NCBI GenBank assembly: GCA_013822765.1
Contig: PNKY01000002.1
Coordinates: 186,001-250,000, forward strand
Direction: 5' to 3'
DNA length: 64,000 nt
DNA from: Rhodospirillum sp.
Lineage (GTDB): Bacteria; Pseudomonadota; Alphaproteobacteria; Dongiales; Dongiaceae
Made by a program: the position numbers and the translations under genes. Of the stretch, positions 1 to 9,200 are shown one piece after another (positions within the stretch are counted from its first letter, which is position 1; every line of letters starts with the position of its first letter). The notes below the pieces were generated by a model. It saw only the letters and a list, made by a program, of their open reading frames with translations, was not told where the DNA came from and did not search any database.

Positions 1-753
1 GGCGCCGAGGTCATTGCGGTCGCCTGCGAGCCCAACGGTACCAACATCAACAAGCAGTGCGGCGCCGTCCATCCGCAGACCATGCGGAGTCAGGTGGTGG
101 CGCATGGCGCCGATCTCGGGATCGCGCTCGACGGCGATGCCGACCGGCTGATCGTCGCGGACGAGAAGGGCGCGGTCCTGGATGGCGACCAGCTGATGGC
201 GCTGATCGCGTTGTCCTGGCATGCCGGCCAGAAGCTGAAAGCCGGCGGCATCTGCGCGACCGTGATGTCCAACCTGGGACTGGAGCGCACGCTGGCGGGG
301 CAGGGGTTGACGCTGTGGCGGGCTCCGGTCGGCGACCGCTACGTGCTGGAGGAGATGCGCAAGACCGGCTGCAATGTCGGCGGCGAGCAGTCCGGCCATA
401 TCATCCTCAGCGACTTCGCCACCACCGGCGACGGTCTGCTGGCGGCGCTGCAGGTGCTGGCGGTGCTGGCGGACAAGCAGCGTCCGCTGAGCGAAGTCGG
501 CCGCGTCTTCACGCCATTGCCGCAGATCCTGAAAAGCGTCCGGTTCGATGCGCGCAGCGGCCAGCCGCTGGACAATGCAATGGTGAAGGCCGCGATCGCA
601 TCGGGGGAAGCCGCGCTCAACGGCAAAGGCCGCCTGCTGATCCGAAAGTCCGGCACCGAGCCGCTGATCCGCGTGATGGGCGAGGGCGAGGATGAGGCCC
701 TGGTGGCGCGGGTCGTCGCGGACATCGTCGCGGCGGTTCAAGCAGCGGCCTAG
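1..753 (+). CDS. glmM: Phosphoglucosamine mutase, C-terminal part (5' end outside window)
   Basis: GlmM interconverts glucosamine-6-phosphate and glucosamine-1-phosphate in cytoplasmic UDP-GlcNAc synthesis for peptidoglycan and LPS. The frame is open from base 1. It shows the metal-binding loop DGDADR (codons from about base 130), a GGEQSGH sugar-binding motif, and the C-terminal phosphate-binding loop [15 protein letters not shown]. The catalytic phosphoserine loop lies upstream and is not visible. About 250 residues are present, roughly the last 55 percent of a typical 450-residue enzyme. The stop is TAG at 751-753. The motifs match GlmM better than a generic phosphomannomutase. Confidence 0.95.
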   Translation, partial: GAEVIAVACEPNGTNINKQCGAVHPQTMRSQVVAHGADLGIALDGDADRLIVADEKGAVLDGDQLMALIALSWHAGQKLKAGGICATVMSNLGLERTLAGQGLTLWRAPVGDRYVLEEMRKTGCNVGGEQSGHIILSDFATTGDGLLAALQVLAVLADKQRPLSEVGRVFTPLPQILKSVRFDARSGQPLDNAMVKAAIASGEAALNGKGRLLIRKSGTEPLIRVMGEGEDEALVARVVADIVAAVQAAA

Positions 754-919
754 AGCCCAGCCGTTAACCTTCCAACTTCTTCCAGCCTGAGACACTCCGG
801 TGTGCAGAGATGCATGCACGTATGGCGGGTGAATTAATCGCGACAGCCTAGTTCCATAGCGTCACGGATCGGTGGCAGCATTCCCCTGTTTGCCCTCACT
901 TCAACGACTGGGGATAAAG

Positions 920-1894
920 ATGTCGAATTCAATGAAAGGTATGAGCCTGATCACGCTCGAGGAATTTTCGCCCGAGCAAGTGCAAGCGTTGCTGTCGCAA
1001 GCAATCGAGCTGAAGCGCAAGAAGCGGGCGCGAATTTTCCCGCGCTCCCTCGCCGACCGGAACTTTTGCATGATCTTCCAGCGGCCGTCCTGCCGCACGC
1101 GCACCGCCTTCGCGATCGCTGCGGCGGACGAGGGGGCGCAGGCGCATGCGATGTCGCCGCAGGAGATCCGCTTCGGCAGCGGCGAGAGCATCAAGGACAT
1201 TGCGCGCGTGCTGGGGCGCATGTTCGACGGCATCGCGATCCGCGCCTATGACACGCCGCTGATCGAGGAGGTGGCGGAGCATGCCGGGGTGCCGGTGTGG
1301 AACGCGCTGACCGAGCAGCATCATCCGACCCAGGCGCTCGCCGACTTCATGACGTTGCAGGAGAACGGCATCGCGCTGTCCGGCGCCAAGATGGCCTATG
1401 TCGGCGAAGGCAAGGCGAACGTCGTGACGTCGCTGATGGTGGCGGCGGCGAAGCTCGGCGTTGAATTGCGCGTGGTGACGCCGAAGGGCCATCACCCGGA
1501 GCCGAGCCTGGTCGACCGGCTGCTCGGCTGGCGGCACAACGATCGTACCAAGATCGTCGTCACGTCCGATATGCGCGAAGGGCTGCTGGGCGCCGACGCC
1601 GTGTACGCGGACATGTGGGTGCCGATGGAAGGGAACTGGGACATCCCGGCGATGGCGCGCGACTTCCGCGGCTACCAGATCAACCGCGAGGCGATGGCGA
1701 TGACCGAGAATCCGCGCGCGCTCTTCCTGCATTGCATGCCGGCGCAGCACAATCTGCAGACCGAGTTCGCGCGCAAGCATCCGGAGGCGATCGAGGCGAC
1801 GGACGAGGTGTTCGACGGCCCGTTGAGCCGCGCCATCGACCAGGCGGAGAACCGCATGCACACCATCAAGGCGCTGATGGTCTCGACGGTGTAG
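920..1894 (+). CDS. Ornithine carbamoyltransferase-family protein, catabolic (ArcB)-like, altered acceptor loop
   Basis: The 324-residue cytoplasmic protein has the aspartate/ornithine carbamoyltransferase fold. The carbamoyl-phosphate loop reads SCRTR (residues 57-61), where most members have STRTR. HPTQ (135-138), HCMPA (271-275) and the C-terminal AENRMHTIKA helix are present, and the stretch around ESIKDIARVLGRMFDG resembles catabolic ArcB enzymes. The ornithine loop, normally DVWVSMGE, reads DMWVPMEG (231-238), so the acceptor-binding Ser is Pro. The canonical NN in the YxGDxxNN segment is also changed (YVGEGKANVV). A different amine acceptor is therefore possible. I chose ATG 920 because GGGGATAAAG precedes it; an in-frame upstream start at 872 would add 16 unconserved residues. 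No other arginine-pathway genes are adjacent. Confidence 0.8.
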   Translation: MSNSMKGMSLITLEEFSPEQVQALLSQAIELKRKKRARIFPRSLADRNFCMIFQRPSCRTRTAFAIAAADEGAQAHAMSPQEIRFGSGESIKDIARVLGRMFDGIAIRAYDTPLIEEVAEHAGVPVWNALTEQHHPTQALADFMTLQENGIALSGAKMAYVGEGKANVVTSLMVAAAKLGVELRVVTPKGHHPEPSLVDRLLGWRHNDRTKIVVTSDMREGLLGADAVYADMWVPMEGNWDIPAMARDFRGYQINREAMAMTENPRALFLHCMPAQHNLQTEFARKHPEAIEATDEVFDGPLSRAIDQAENRMHTIKALMVSTV

Positions 1895-1913
1895 TGGAGC
1901 ATGAAGGCGCGTT

Positions 1914-1944
1914 GGCGGCCGCCCGAGGAAGCAGAGCGGCCGCC
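1914..1944. terminator. Bidirectional hairpin between convergent genes
   Basis: A 9-bp perfect stem (GGCGGCCGC 1914-1922 with GCGGCCGCC 1936-1944) and a 13-nt loop lie between the carbamoyltransferase stop and the stop of the first RTX gene on the other strand. There is no clear U tract, so rho-independent activity is inferred from placement. Confidence 0.55.
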
Positions 1945-1955
1945 ATTCTCCAGGG

Positions 1956-4900
1956 TCAAGCCGTGATCAGGTCGTCGATCGTGACGTTCGTGACATTGTC
2001 GAGCGTCGCCAAGGTGATGAAGCCGTCGCCGCCTCCGTTCCGGTCGAACAGGATGTTGGTGTTGATGCCCACCACCTCGATCTTCAGGAAACCGCCGCCG
2101 ACTGGATCGGCAGTTTCGATGTTGAATTGATCGAACAGATCGCTGAGATCGATCTTGTCCTCGCCGTGTACAAAGCCGCTGATAACGTCGCCGCCCAGAT
2201 TGGCCAACTCGGCAGCGGAGTTGATGGCATAGCGAATGATGTCGCTGGCATCTTCGCCGCCGCCGACAAAGATGGCATCTTTGCCCTGACCGCCCTCGAT
2301 CAGGTCGCTTCCCGATCCGTCAAACAGCTCGTCGTTGCCTGCGCCGCCGATCAGAGTATCGTTGCCGAGGTTGCCGAAGAGCGTGTCATCACCGGCACCC
2401 CCGCTCAGGAGATTGTTCCCGGTGTTGCCAGAGATCGAGTTGTTAAGTGCATTGCCGGTGCCAGTGAGATTCCCGGCGCCGAACAGATCAAGGCTCTCCA
2501 GATTCGCGCCGAGCGTATAGCTGACAAAGCTTTGCACCACGTCGAGGCCCTGGTTGGCCCCCTCGATCACGACGTCCTTCGCGCTGTCGACCACGTAGAT
2601 ATCGTTGCCGCCCTCGCCGGTCATCCGATCGTCGCCGGTGCCGCCGTTCAGCAGGTCGCTGCCATCTCCTTCTCCGCCTTTCAGCGTGTCGTTGCCTGCA
2701 AAGCCGAACAGATCGTTGAGGCCGGCATTGCCGATGATGACATTATTGAGGTTGTTACCTTTGCCGTCGATGTGATCGATGCCGATCAAAGTCAGGTTCT
2801 CCAGGGTGGGATCAAGCGTGAAGGAGACCGAGCTCAGCACCTGATCGACGCCTTCGTTCTCGTTCTCGACGACCGAGTCGAATTTGCTGTCGACGAAATA
2901 GGTGTCGTTGCCGGTGCCGCCGCGCATCAGGTCGTCACCGCCCTTGCCATCGAGAATGTCATTGCCGGCCTCGCCGGTCAGCACGTTCGAGACGTCGTTG
3001 CCGTTGATGCGGTTGTTGAGGGCGCTGCCGAAGACGTGGAGGTTGGCCATGCCCGTGAGGTTGACGTTCTCGACATTCGGGATCTGTGCCAGGTCGATGT
3101 CGATCACACCGGTAACGATGGTATCCGTGCCCTGGCCGGCCAGCTCAACCACCTTGTCGCCGATGCTGTCGATCACATAGAGGTCGTTGCCGATGCCGCC
3201 CTGCATGACATCGTTGCCGACGCCGCCGTTCAGGCCATCGTTGCCTGCGCCGCCGATCAAGGTGTCGTCGCCGCCGACCGGCCCGATCTCGCCGGTGATG
3301 GTGTCGTTGCCGGCACCGCCCACCAGGAGGTTGCTGCCCCGGCTGCCGATGATGTCGTTGTTGAGTCCGTTTCCGGTGCCGTTCAGGTTCGCATCGCCCA
3401 CCAGGACCAGGGTCTCCAGGTTGGCGCCAAGGGTATAGTCGATGGCGCTTTGCACCGCGTCGCCGGTTCCCTGATTCGCGCTTTCGATCACAATGTCCTT
3501 GCTGTTGTCGACCCGGTAGATATCGTTGCCGGCGCCGCCGGTCATCCTGTCATTGCCGGTCCCGCCCTCCAGGAGATCATCGCCGTCTCCGCCGTTCAGC
3601 GTGTCGTTACCGGTCCCACCGTCAAGAATATCAAAGTCTCCAGCCCCTCCGTTGATGGTGTCGTTGCCGTCAAGGCCGATGAGGATGTTGCTGCCGCTGT
3701 TTCCGGTGATCACGTTGGCAAGCTCGTTGCCGGCGCCGTTGAGGTCGTCGGTCCCGAGCAGGATGAGGTTTTCGACGTTCGCGGCGAGATCGAGATCGGT
3801 GACAGTCGCCTGCACCGTGTCGATGCCCTCGTTGGGGTTCTCGACGATGGTGTCCAGCTTGTCCGCCACGACATAGGTGTCGTTTCCGGTCCCGCCGGTA
3901 AGCGTGTCGCTGCCTGCGCCGCCCTCGAGCGTGTCGTTTCCGGCGCCCCCGGTGAGCGTGTCGTTGCCGTCGCCGCCGTCGACCGTGTCGTTGCCATCCT
4001 CGCCAGCCAGCACGTCGTCGCCTTGCTCGCCGCGCAGGATGTCGTTGCCCTTGCCGCCATTGAAGGTATCCGTGGCGATCAGGCCAAAACCAGTAATCAT
4101 GACGTTGTTCAGGTCGTTGCCGTTGATGACGAGCTGGCCGTTGGCCACGACGTTCTCGATATTGGCACCGAGGGTCATATTGAAGACTGCGGCGATCGTG
4201 TCGGTCCCGCCATTGGCGGCTTCCACGATCTTGTCGTCGGCGCTGAAGACGAAATAGAAGTCGTCGCCGCTGCCACCGACCATGACATTCTTACCCAGCC
4301 CGCCGTCGAACAGGTCATTGCCCGCTCCGCCGTTCAGGCTGTCGTCGCCGGCATCGCCAAAGAGGTCGTCATTGCCGGCGCCGCCAAGCAGCGTGTCATC
4401 GCCGCCGAGGCCGACGAGCTCATCATCGCCGGTCTGGCCATCCAGCTTGTTGGCCAAGCTTGTGCCAAATATTTGATTGCCGAGAACGTTGCCGGTGCCG
4501 ACCGCCGCTCCGGCAGTCTCTTCGAAGACCAGATTTTCGACATTGGCACCCAGCGCATAGGTCCCGATCGCTACGCGAACCGAATCGAGACCCTCATTGG
4601 CCTTTTCGATGATCGTGTCCTTGGCGCTGTCGACGATGTAGGTGTCGTGGTCAGCCCCGCCGACCATCCTGTCGTTGCCGGTTCCGCCATCCAGCGTGTC
4701 GTTGCCGCCGTCGCCGATCAGGGTGTCATTGCCGCCGCCACCCTTCAGAATATTGTCGAAGACGTGGCCGGTAATGATGTTGCCGAGGCTGTTGCCAGTG
4801 GCATTGTCCCCGCCGAGCAAGGTGATGTTCTCAACGGTCTCCACCCCGGTAGCCTCAAGATCGATGTTAACGAAGGCATGCACCGCGTCGATGCCGGCCT

Positions 4901-5930
4901 TGTCGCCCTCGATGATGACGTCGAGCGGGTCGTCCACGACGTAGATGTCGTTTCCAAGTCCGCCTTCAAGGCGGTCGACTCCCCGGCCGCCGTCCAGGAC
5001 GTCGTTGCCGACGCCCCCCTGAAGATTGTCATTGCCTTCGCCGCCATCCAGGCTGTCGTCGCCCACGTCGCCGGACAGGAGATCGTTGCCGAGAGAGCCG
5101 CTCAGCACATCGTTGCCATCGGCGCCCAGGATCGTGTTGTTGCCGATGCTGCCCTGAATGACGTTGGCGACGGCAGTCCCTACGGCGGTGAGGTCGTCGA
5201 AGCCCACCAGGATGAGGTTCTCGATGTTTGCATAGGCTTTGCTGGTGAGGTCGATTGAAATCGAAGCGTCGATCCGGTCGATACCCTGGTTGGCGAGCTC
5301 GATCACCTTTGTGCTGGCGCTGTCAATGTTATAGGTGTCGTTGCCAGCGCCGCCCTGTGCCGTGTCGTCACCGTCGGTCCGGAGTATGTCGTCGCCCGTG
5401 CCGCCGATTAGCAGGTCCTTGCCGGCGCCACCGCTCAGATCATCGAAGCCGGTGCCGCCCTGCAGGGTATCGTCGCCGACGCCGCCCGACAGATCGTCAC
5501 TGCCGGCATCACCGAACAGCATATCATTGCCGTCCTTAGCGGACAGAAAGTCGTTGCCGGCGCCCCCTGCGAGCTTGTTGGCGCCGGCGGTGCCGAAGAT
5601 GGTGTTGGCGATGGCGTTGCCGACGCCATTGAGGTCGCCGCCTTCCAGCTCGAGCACTTCGATATTGGCGCCGAGCGTGAAGCTGACGGTGCTGTGGACC
5701 CGGTCGAAGCCTTCGCCGGCTTTCTCTGTCGCGGTGTCGCCGGTGCTATCGACTAGATAGAAGTCGCTGTCTTTGCCGCCGGCCATCCGGTCGTTGCCGG
5801 TGCCGCCGTCCAGCGTGTCATTGCCGGCGCCGCCAGTCAGCGTGTCGTTGCCGCCTTCCCCTGAAATCGTATCATTCTCGCCAGTGCCGTTCAGAGTATC
5901 GTTGCCGGGAGTTCCGGGAATATTGGCCAT
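1956..5930 (-). CDS. Giant RTX calcium-binding repeat protein A (10 modules)
   Basis: This 1324-residue acidic protein is built almost entirely of GGxGxDxLx-type nonapeptides, which fold as calcium-filled parallel beta-rolls outside the cell in this family. I count 10 spacer modules of the form YxVD...D.V.E.AN.G.D.V....TLGANVENL.L.G...GTGNA between nonapeptide blocks. The C-terminal ~100 residues (GGDVISGF, DKIDLSDLF, ending DDLITA) match the T1SS C-terminal target class, so export by a type I system without a signal peptide is expected. No cysteine was seen. The ATG at 5930 has a strong GGAGGGTGACG leader and gives MANIPGTPGN; an upstream in-frame codon is not needed. It is the last, shortest and most divergent gene of the five. 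Substrate or adhesive role is unknown. Confidence 0.9.
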   Translation of the reverse strand: MANIPGTPGNDTLNGTGENDTISGEGGNDTLTGGAGNDTLDGGTGNDRMAGGKDSDFYLVDSTGDTATEKAGEGFDRVHSTVSFTLGANIEVLELEGGDLNGVGNAIANTIFGTAGANKLAGGAGNDFLSAKDGNDMLFGDAGSDDLSGGVGDDTLQGGTGFDDLSGGAGKDLLIGGTGDDILRTDGDDTAQGGAGNDTYNIDSASTKVIELANQGIDRIDASISIDLTSKAYANIENLILVGFDDLTAVGTAVANVIQGSIGNNTILGADGNDVLSGSLGNDLLSGDVGDDSLDGGEGNDNLQGGVGNDVLDGGRGVDRLEGGLGNDIYVVDDPLDVIIEGDKAGIDAVHAFVNIDLEATGVETVENITLLGGDNATGNSLGNIITGHVFDNILKGGGGNDTLIGDGGNDTLDGGTGNDRMVGGADHDTYIVDSAKDTIIEKANEGLDSVRVAIGTYALGANVENLVFEETAGAAVGTGNVLGNQIFGTSLANKLDGQTGDDELVGLGGDDTLLGGAGNDDLFGDAGDDSLNGGAGNDLFDGGLGKNVMVGGSGDDFYFVFSADDKIVEAANGGTDTIAAVFNMTLGANIENVVANGQLVINGNDLNNVMITGFGLIATDTFNGGKGNDILRGEQGDDVLAGEDGNDTVDGGDGNDTLTGGAGNDTLEGGAGSDTLTGGTGNDTYVVADKLDTIVENPNEGIDTVQATVTDLDLAANVENLILLGTDDLNGAGNELANVITGNSGSNILIGLDGNDTINGGAGDFDILDGGTGNDTLNGGDGDDLLEGGTGNDRMTGGAGNDIYRVDNSKDIVIESANQGTGDAVQSAIDYTLGANLETLVLVGDANLNGTGNGLNNDIIGSRGSNLLVGGAGNDTITGEIGPVGGDDTLIGGAGNDGLNGGVGNDVMQGGIGNDLYVIDSIGDKVVELAGQGTDTIVTGVIDIDLAQIPNVENVNLTGMANLHVFGSALNNRINGNDVSNVLTGEAGNDILDGKGGDDLMRGGTGNDTYFVDSKFDSVVENENEGVDQVLSSVSFTLDPTLENLTLIGIDHIDGKGNNLNNVIIGNAGLNDLFGFAGNDTLKGGEGDGSDLLNGGTGDDRMTGEGGNDIYVVDSAKDVVIEGANQGLDVVQSFVSYTLGANLESLDLFGAGNLTGTGNALNNSISGNTGNNLLSGGAGDDTLFGNLGNDTLIGGAGNDELFDGSGSDLIEGGQGKDAIFVGGGEDASDIIRYAINSAAELANLGGDVISGFVHGEDKIDLSDLFDQFNIETADPVGGGFLKIEVVGINTNILFDRNGGGDGFITLATLDNVTNVTIDDLITA

Positions 5931-6023
5931 CGTCACCCTCCATGGACATGACTCCACGATCGGCGCGCGCAGCCTGCCGCCGTTCGTGTGCTCTGCCGCC
6001 AGCCCTGCGGGTTAGATGGATGC

Positions 6024-6130
6024 CTGTCTCATATAGACAGACACGTCACGCTCTTTGCCTTGAAGCGAACGCGACGTGCAACAAAGGATGATAGGTGCGG
6101 CGATTGTGATCCAGTCATTTTGAATCACAA
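6024..6130 (-). promoter_or_regulatory. Candidate regulatory dyads upstream of RTX A
   Basis: CTGTCT-N5-AGACAG lies at 6024-6040 and TTGTGAT-N13-ATCACAA at 6104-6130, about 100 and 187 bases upstream of the gene A start. The second shares the TTGTGA/TCACAA half-site with dyads upstream of the other RTX genes, though with wider spacing. Operator function is inferred. Confidence 0.4.
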
Positions 6131-6166
6131 AAGTGCGGGCACTTTCACGATGTGAACATGCTTGCA

Positions 6167-6193
6167 GCACGATCGGACGGGAGCCGATCGTGC
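6167..6193 (-). terminator. 10-bp hairpin downstream of RTX B
   Basis: GCACGATCGG (6167-6176) pairs with CCGATCGTGC (6184-6193) across a 7-nt loop. It lies 75-100 bases past the RTX B stop on the minus strand. Confidence 0.45.
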
Positions 6194-6230
6194 CACGAGC
6201 CCAATGCCGCTTGATCGGATAGGAGATGTG

Positions 6231-6254
6231 GCCCGCCCAAGAGAACTGGGCGGG
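6231..6254 (-). terminator. Hairpin immediately downstream of RTX B
   Basis: CCCGCCCA (6232-6239) pairs with TGGGCGGG (6247-6254), 14 bases past the RTX B stop. There is no U run. It is the closest of two successive stem-loops. Confidence 0.5.
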
Positions 6255-6267
6255 TCGTGCAACCGCG

Positions 6268-9200
6268 CTACAGCACGATCGGCGCAGGCGGGTAGATCAC
6301 GTCCGCGAGCGTCACGCCGATGACGCCGGTCAGCGTCGCGAGCGTGACGGCGGCATCGCCGCCGGCGCCGTCGCTGTCGAACTGGATCTTGGTGTCCGAT
6401 CCAACCACCTCGAACTTGAGAAAGCCATCGGCGATCGGGTCCGCCGATTCGATGCCGAAGTCGGCGAACAGGTCATAGAGGTTGATGGTGTCCTTGCCGA
6501 CCTCGAAGCCGTTGATGGTATCTCCGCCGAGCATGGCCAGCTCCGGTTCACTGCCGATCTGGTAGTAGAACTGGTCGTTGCCGGCGCCGCCGTTCATCGA
6601 GTCGGCGTCCAGGCCGCCTTCGATGACGTCGTTGCCGACAGCGCCGTTCATGGTGTCGGCGCCGTCGGTGCCGAACATGAAGTTGTCCAGGGCATTGCCG
6701 GTCACGGTGAGCCCGGCGACGGCCAGATAGGCATCCTCGATATTGTCGGGCATCACCCCGCTGAAGTTCTGGCTGATAAGGTCGTTTCCACTGTTGGGCG
6801 CCTCATCGATCTTGTCGTCTTTGTCGACGTAGTACTCATCGTTGCCAGCGCCGCCAATCAGGGTGTCGATGCCGGCACCGCCGACCATCTCGTCATTGCC
6901 GGCGCCGCCGACCAAGCTGTCGTCGCCCTCGGCACCATGAAGATGGTCGCTGCCGTCGCCGCCTTCCAGCTGGTCGTTGTCCTCGCCGCCGTCCAAGCCA
7001 TCGTTACCGGTACCGCCGATCAAGGTATCGTTGCCCGCCAGGCCGGTGAGGCCGTCGTTGCCTCCAGCGCCGTTCAGACTGTCGTTACCGATAGTTCCCA
7101 GGATGAAATTGTCGGTCGCGCTGCCGGTGCCGGTGGCGCCGACGACCGAGCCGTCGAACTCGAGCCGCTCGATGTTGGCGGAGAGGGCATAGCTCGCGGC
7201 GAAGCTGGTGACCAGGTCATCGTCGCCACCACCTGCCAGCTCGGTGATGACGTCGCCACTCTCCTCGACAGTGTAGGTGTCGTTACCGCCGCCGCCGATC
7301 ATCGTATCATTGCCGCCGAGGCCGACTATGATGTTGTTGCCGCTGTTGCCGGTGATCACGTTGGCATGGTGATTGCCAATGCCGATGAGGTCATCCGTGC
7401 CGGTCAGCTTGAGATTCTCGACCTCGTCGACCAGCCCGCCGAGGTTCTGGTTGGTCTCGACGGTATCCGTTCCTTCGCCGGCGTCCTCGAGGACGGTGTT
7501 GGTGCCGAAGCCACTGAGCAGCAGATGATAGGTGTCGTTGCCCTTGCCGCCCTTCAGTTCATTGGTGCCGTCGCCCGCCTCGAGGACATCGTTGCCGTCG
7601 CCGCCGATCAGCGTGTCATTGCCGTCGCCGCCGCCGAGCGTGTCGTTGCCTTCCTTGCCGTCGACGAGGTCGTCCTTGGCGTTGGCGTTGATCGAATTGT
7701 TCAGGTTGTTGCCGGTGGCCGTAATGTTGACGACCACGCCGCTGAACAGCAGGTTTTCGACGTTCGCACCCTTGGTGGTCAGGTTGAAGGTGGCAAGGTT
7801 GGTGATGATGGTGTCGGTTCCTTGCGCCGCCAGTTCCGTCACCTTGTCGCCGGCATCCAGGACCAAAAAGAAGTCGTCGCCAAGGCTGCCGCGCATGTCG
7901 TCGTCGCCGGCATCGCCGCCCAGGACGTCGTTCCCGGTCCCGCCGATCAGCGTATCGTCGGCGCCGCCGCCCGTGAGCGTGTCATTGCCGGCGCCGCCGT
8001 CGAGCGAGTTCTTGCCATCGTTGCCTTCCAACCGATTGTTGAGACCGTTGCCGGTGCCGTTGAGGTCGGCCGCGGTGGCAAGCTTGAGATCCTCGACATT
8101 GCCGCCGAGCGTATAGGTGATGGAGGCGAAGACCTTGTCGGTGCCTTCACCGGCATTTTCGGTGACGGTGTCGGTCTTGGTGAGGACCTGATAGACGTCG
8201 TTGCCCTTGCCGCCGATCATCTTGTCGTTGCCGTCGCTGCCCTCCAGCGTATCGTCGCCCTCGCCGCCGTTGAGCGTGTCATTGCCGATGCCGCCGATCA
8301 GGAAGTTGCCGCCGCTGTTGCCGGTCAGGATGTTGTTGAGATCGTTGCCGAGGATCGAGGTGCTGGCCGACGCCAAGAGCTTGGAATTCTCGATGTTGGC
8401 GAGAGCGCCGGTCATGTTGATGGCGGTAGCGGAGCGCACCTCGTCGGTGCCTTGGCTGACGCCTTCCACCACCACGTCGAAACCTTCCAGGATGTAGATG
8501 TCGTTGCCGAGGCCGCCGGTGAGCGTGTCGATGCCGTCCTCGCCGGTCAGCGTGTCGTTGCCCACCCCGCCGGTCAGCGAGTCGGCGGCGCCCCCGCCGT
8601 TGAGGCTGTCGTTACCGTCCTTGCCGTCGATGGTGTCCTTGCCGGTGTTGCCGTTGATGACATTGCCGAGAGTGTTGCCGGTCAGCGTGGCGTCGCTGCT
8701 GGTATTGTGGATAAGGCCCTCGACGTTGGCGCCATTGGTGGTCAGGTTGAACGTCGACAGCGACGTAACGATGAGGTCCTTGCCTTGCCCCGCCAGCTCG
8801 GTGACGATATCGCCGGCATCGTCCACGACGTACACATCGTCGTTGAGACCGCCCTTCATCTGGTCGTTCCCAGCTCCGCCGAACATCGCGTCATTGCCGG
8901 CGCCGCCGGTGATGACGTCGTTGCCGGCGCCGCCATCGATCGTGTCGTTGCCAGCCGCGCCATCCAGCGTGTTGTTCCCGTTGCCGGCCTCGATCGTGTT
9001 GGCGAGCGTGTTGCCGGTACCCTTGGTATTGGCGCCGTCGGCGAGTTTCAAGCCCTCGACATTGGCGCCGAGCGTATAGTCGATAAAGGCTAAGACAGTG
9101 TCGTTGCCGGCGCCGGCGCCCTCGGTCACGACATCCGTCTTGCTGTCCACGGCGTAGGTGTCGTCGCCTTTGCCGCCGGTCATCTTGTCGTTGCCGCTGC

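Larger units (their letters stand above)
5931..6267. other. 337-bp intergenic region between RTX A and RTX B, rich in dyads
   Basis: No gene is supported here. The gene-A-proximal part holds dyads listed separately as regulatory, and the gene-B-proximal part holds two terminator-like hairpins. A further tight palindrome, AAAGTGC-GG-GCACTTT, lies at 6130-6145. Confidence 0.6.

Noticed and set aside
929..1861. Minus-strand frame of 310 codons opposite the carbamoyltransferase
   Set aside because: Arg/His-rich shadow of a gene with conserved catalytic motifs on the plus strand.
2127..5258. Long plus-strand frame (1043 codons) opposite RTX A, and similar ones at 6226-9093, 14792-17320 and 17339-19399
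   Set aside because: They are mirror images of the repeat-rich RTX genes: antisense of GGC/AAC/GAC-rich codons rarely gives stops. They have no ribosome sites or family resemblance, and the products are valine/alanine-rich echoes of the repeats.
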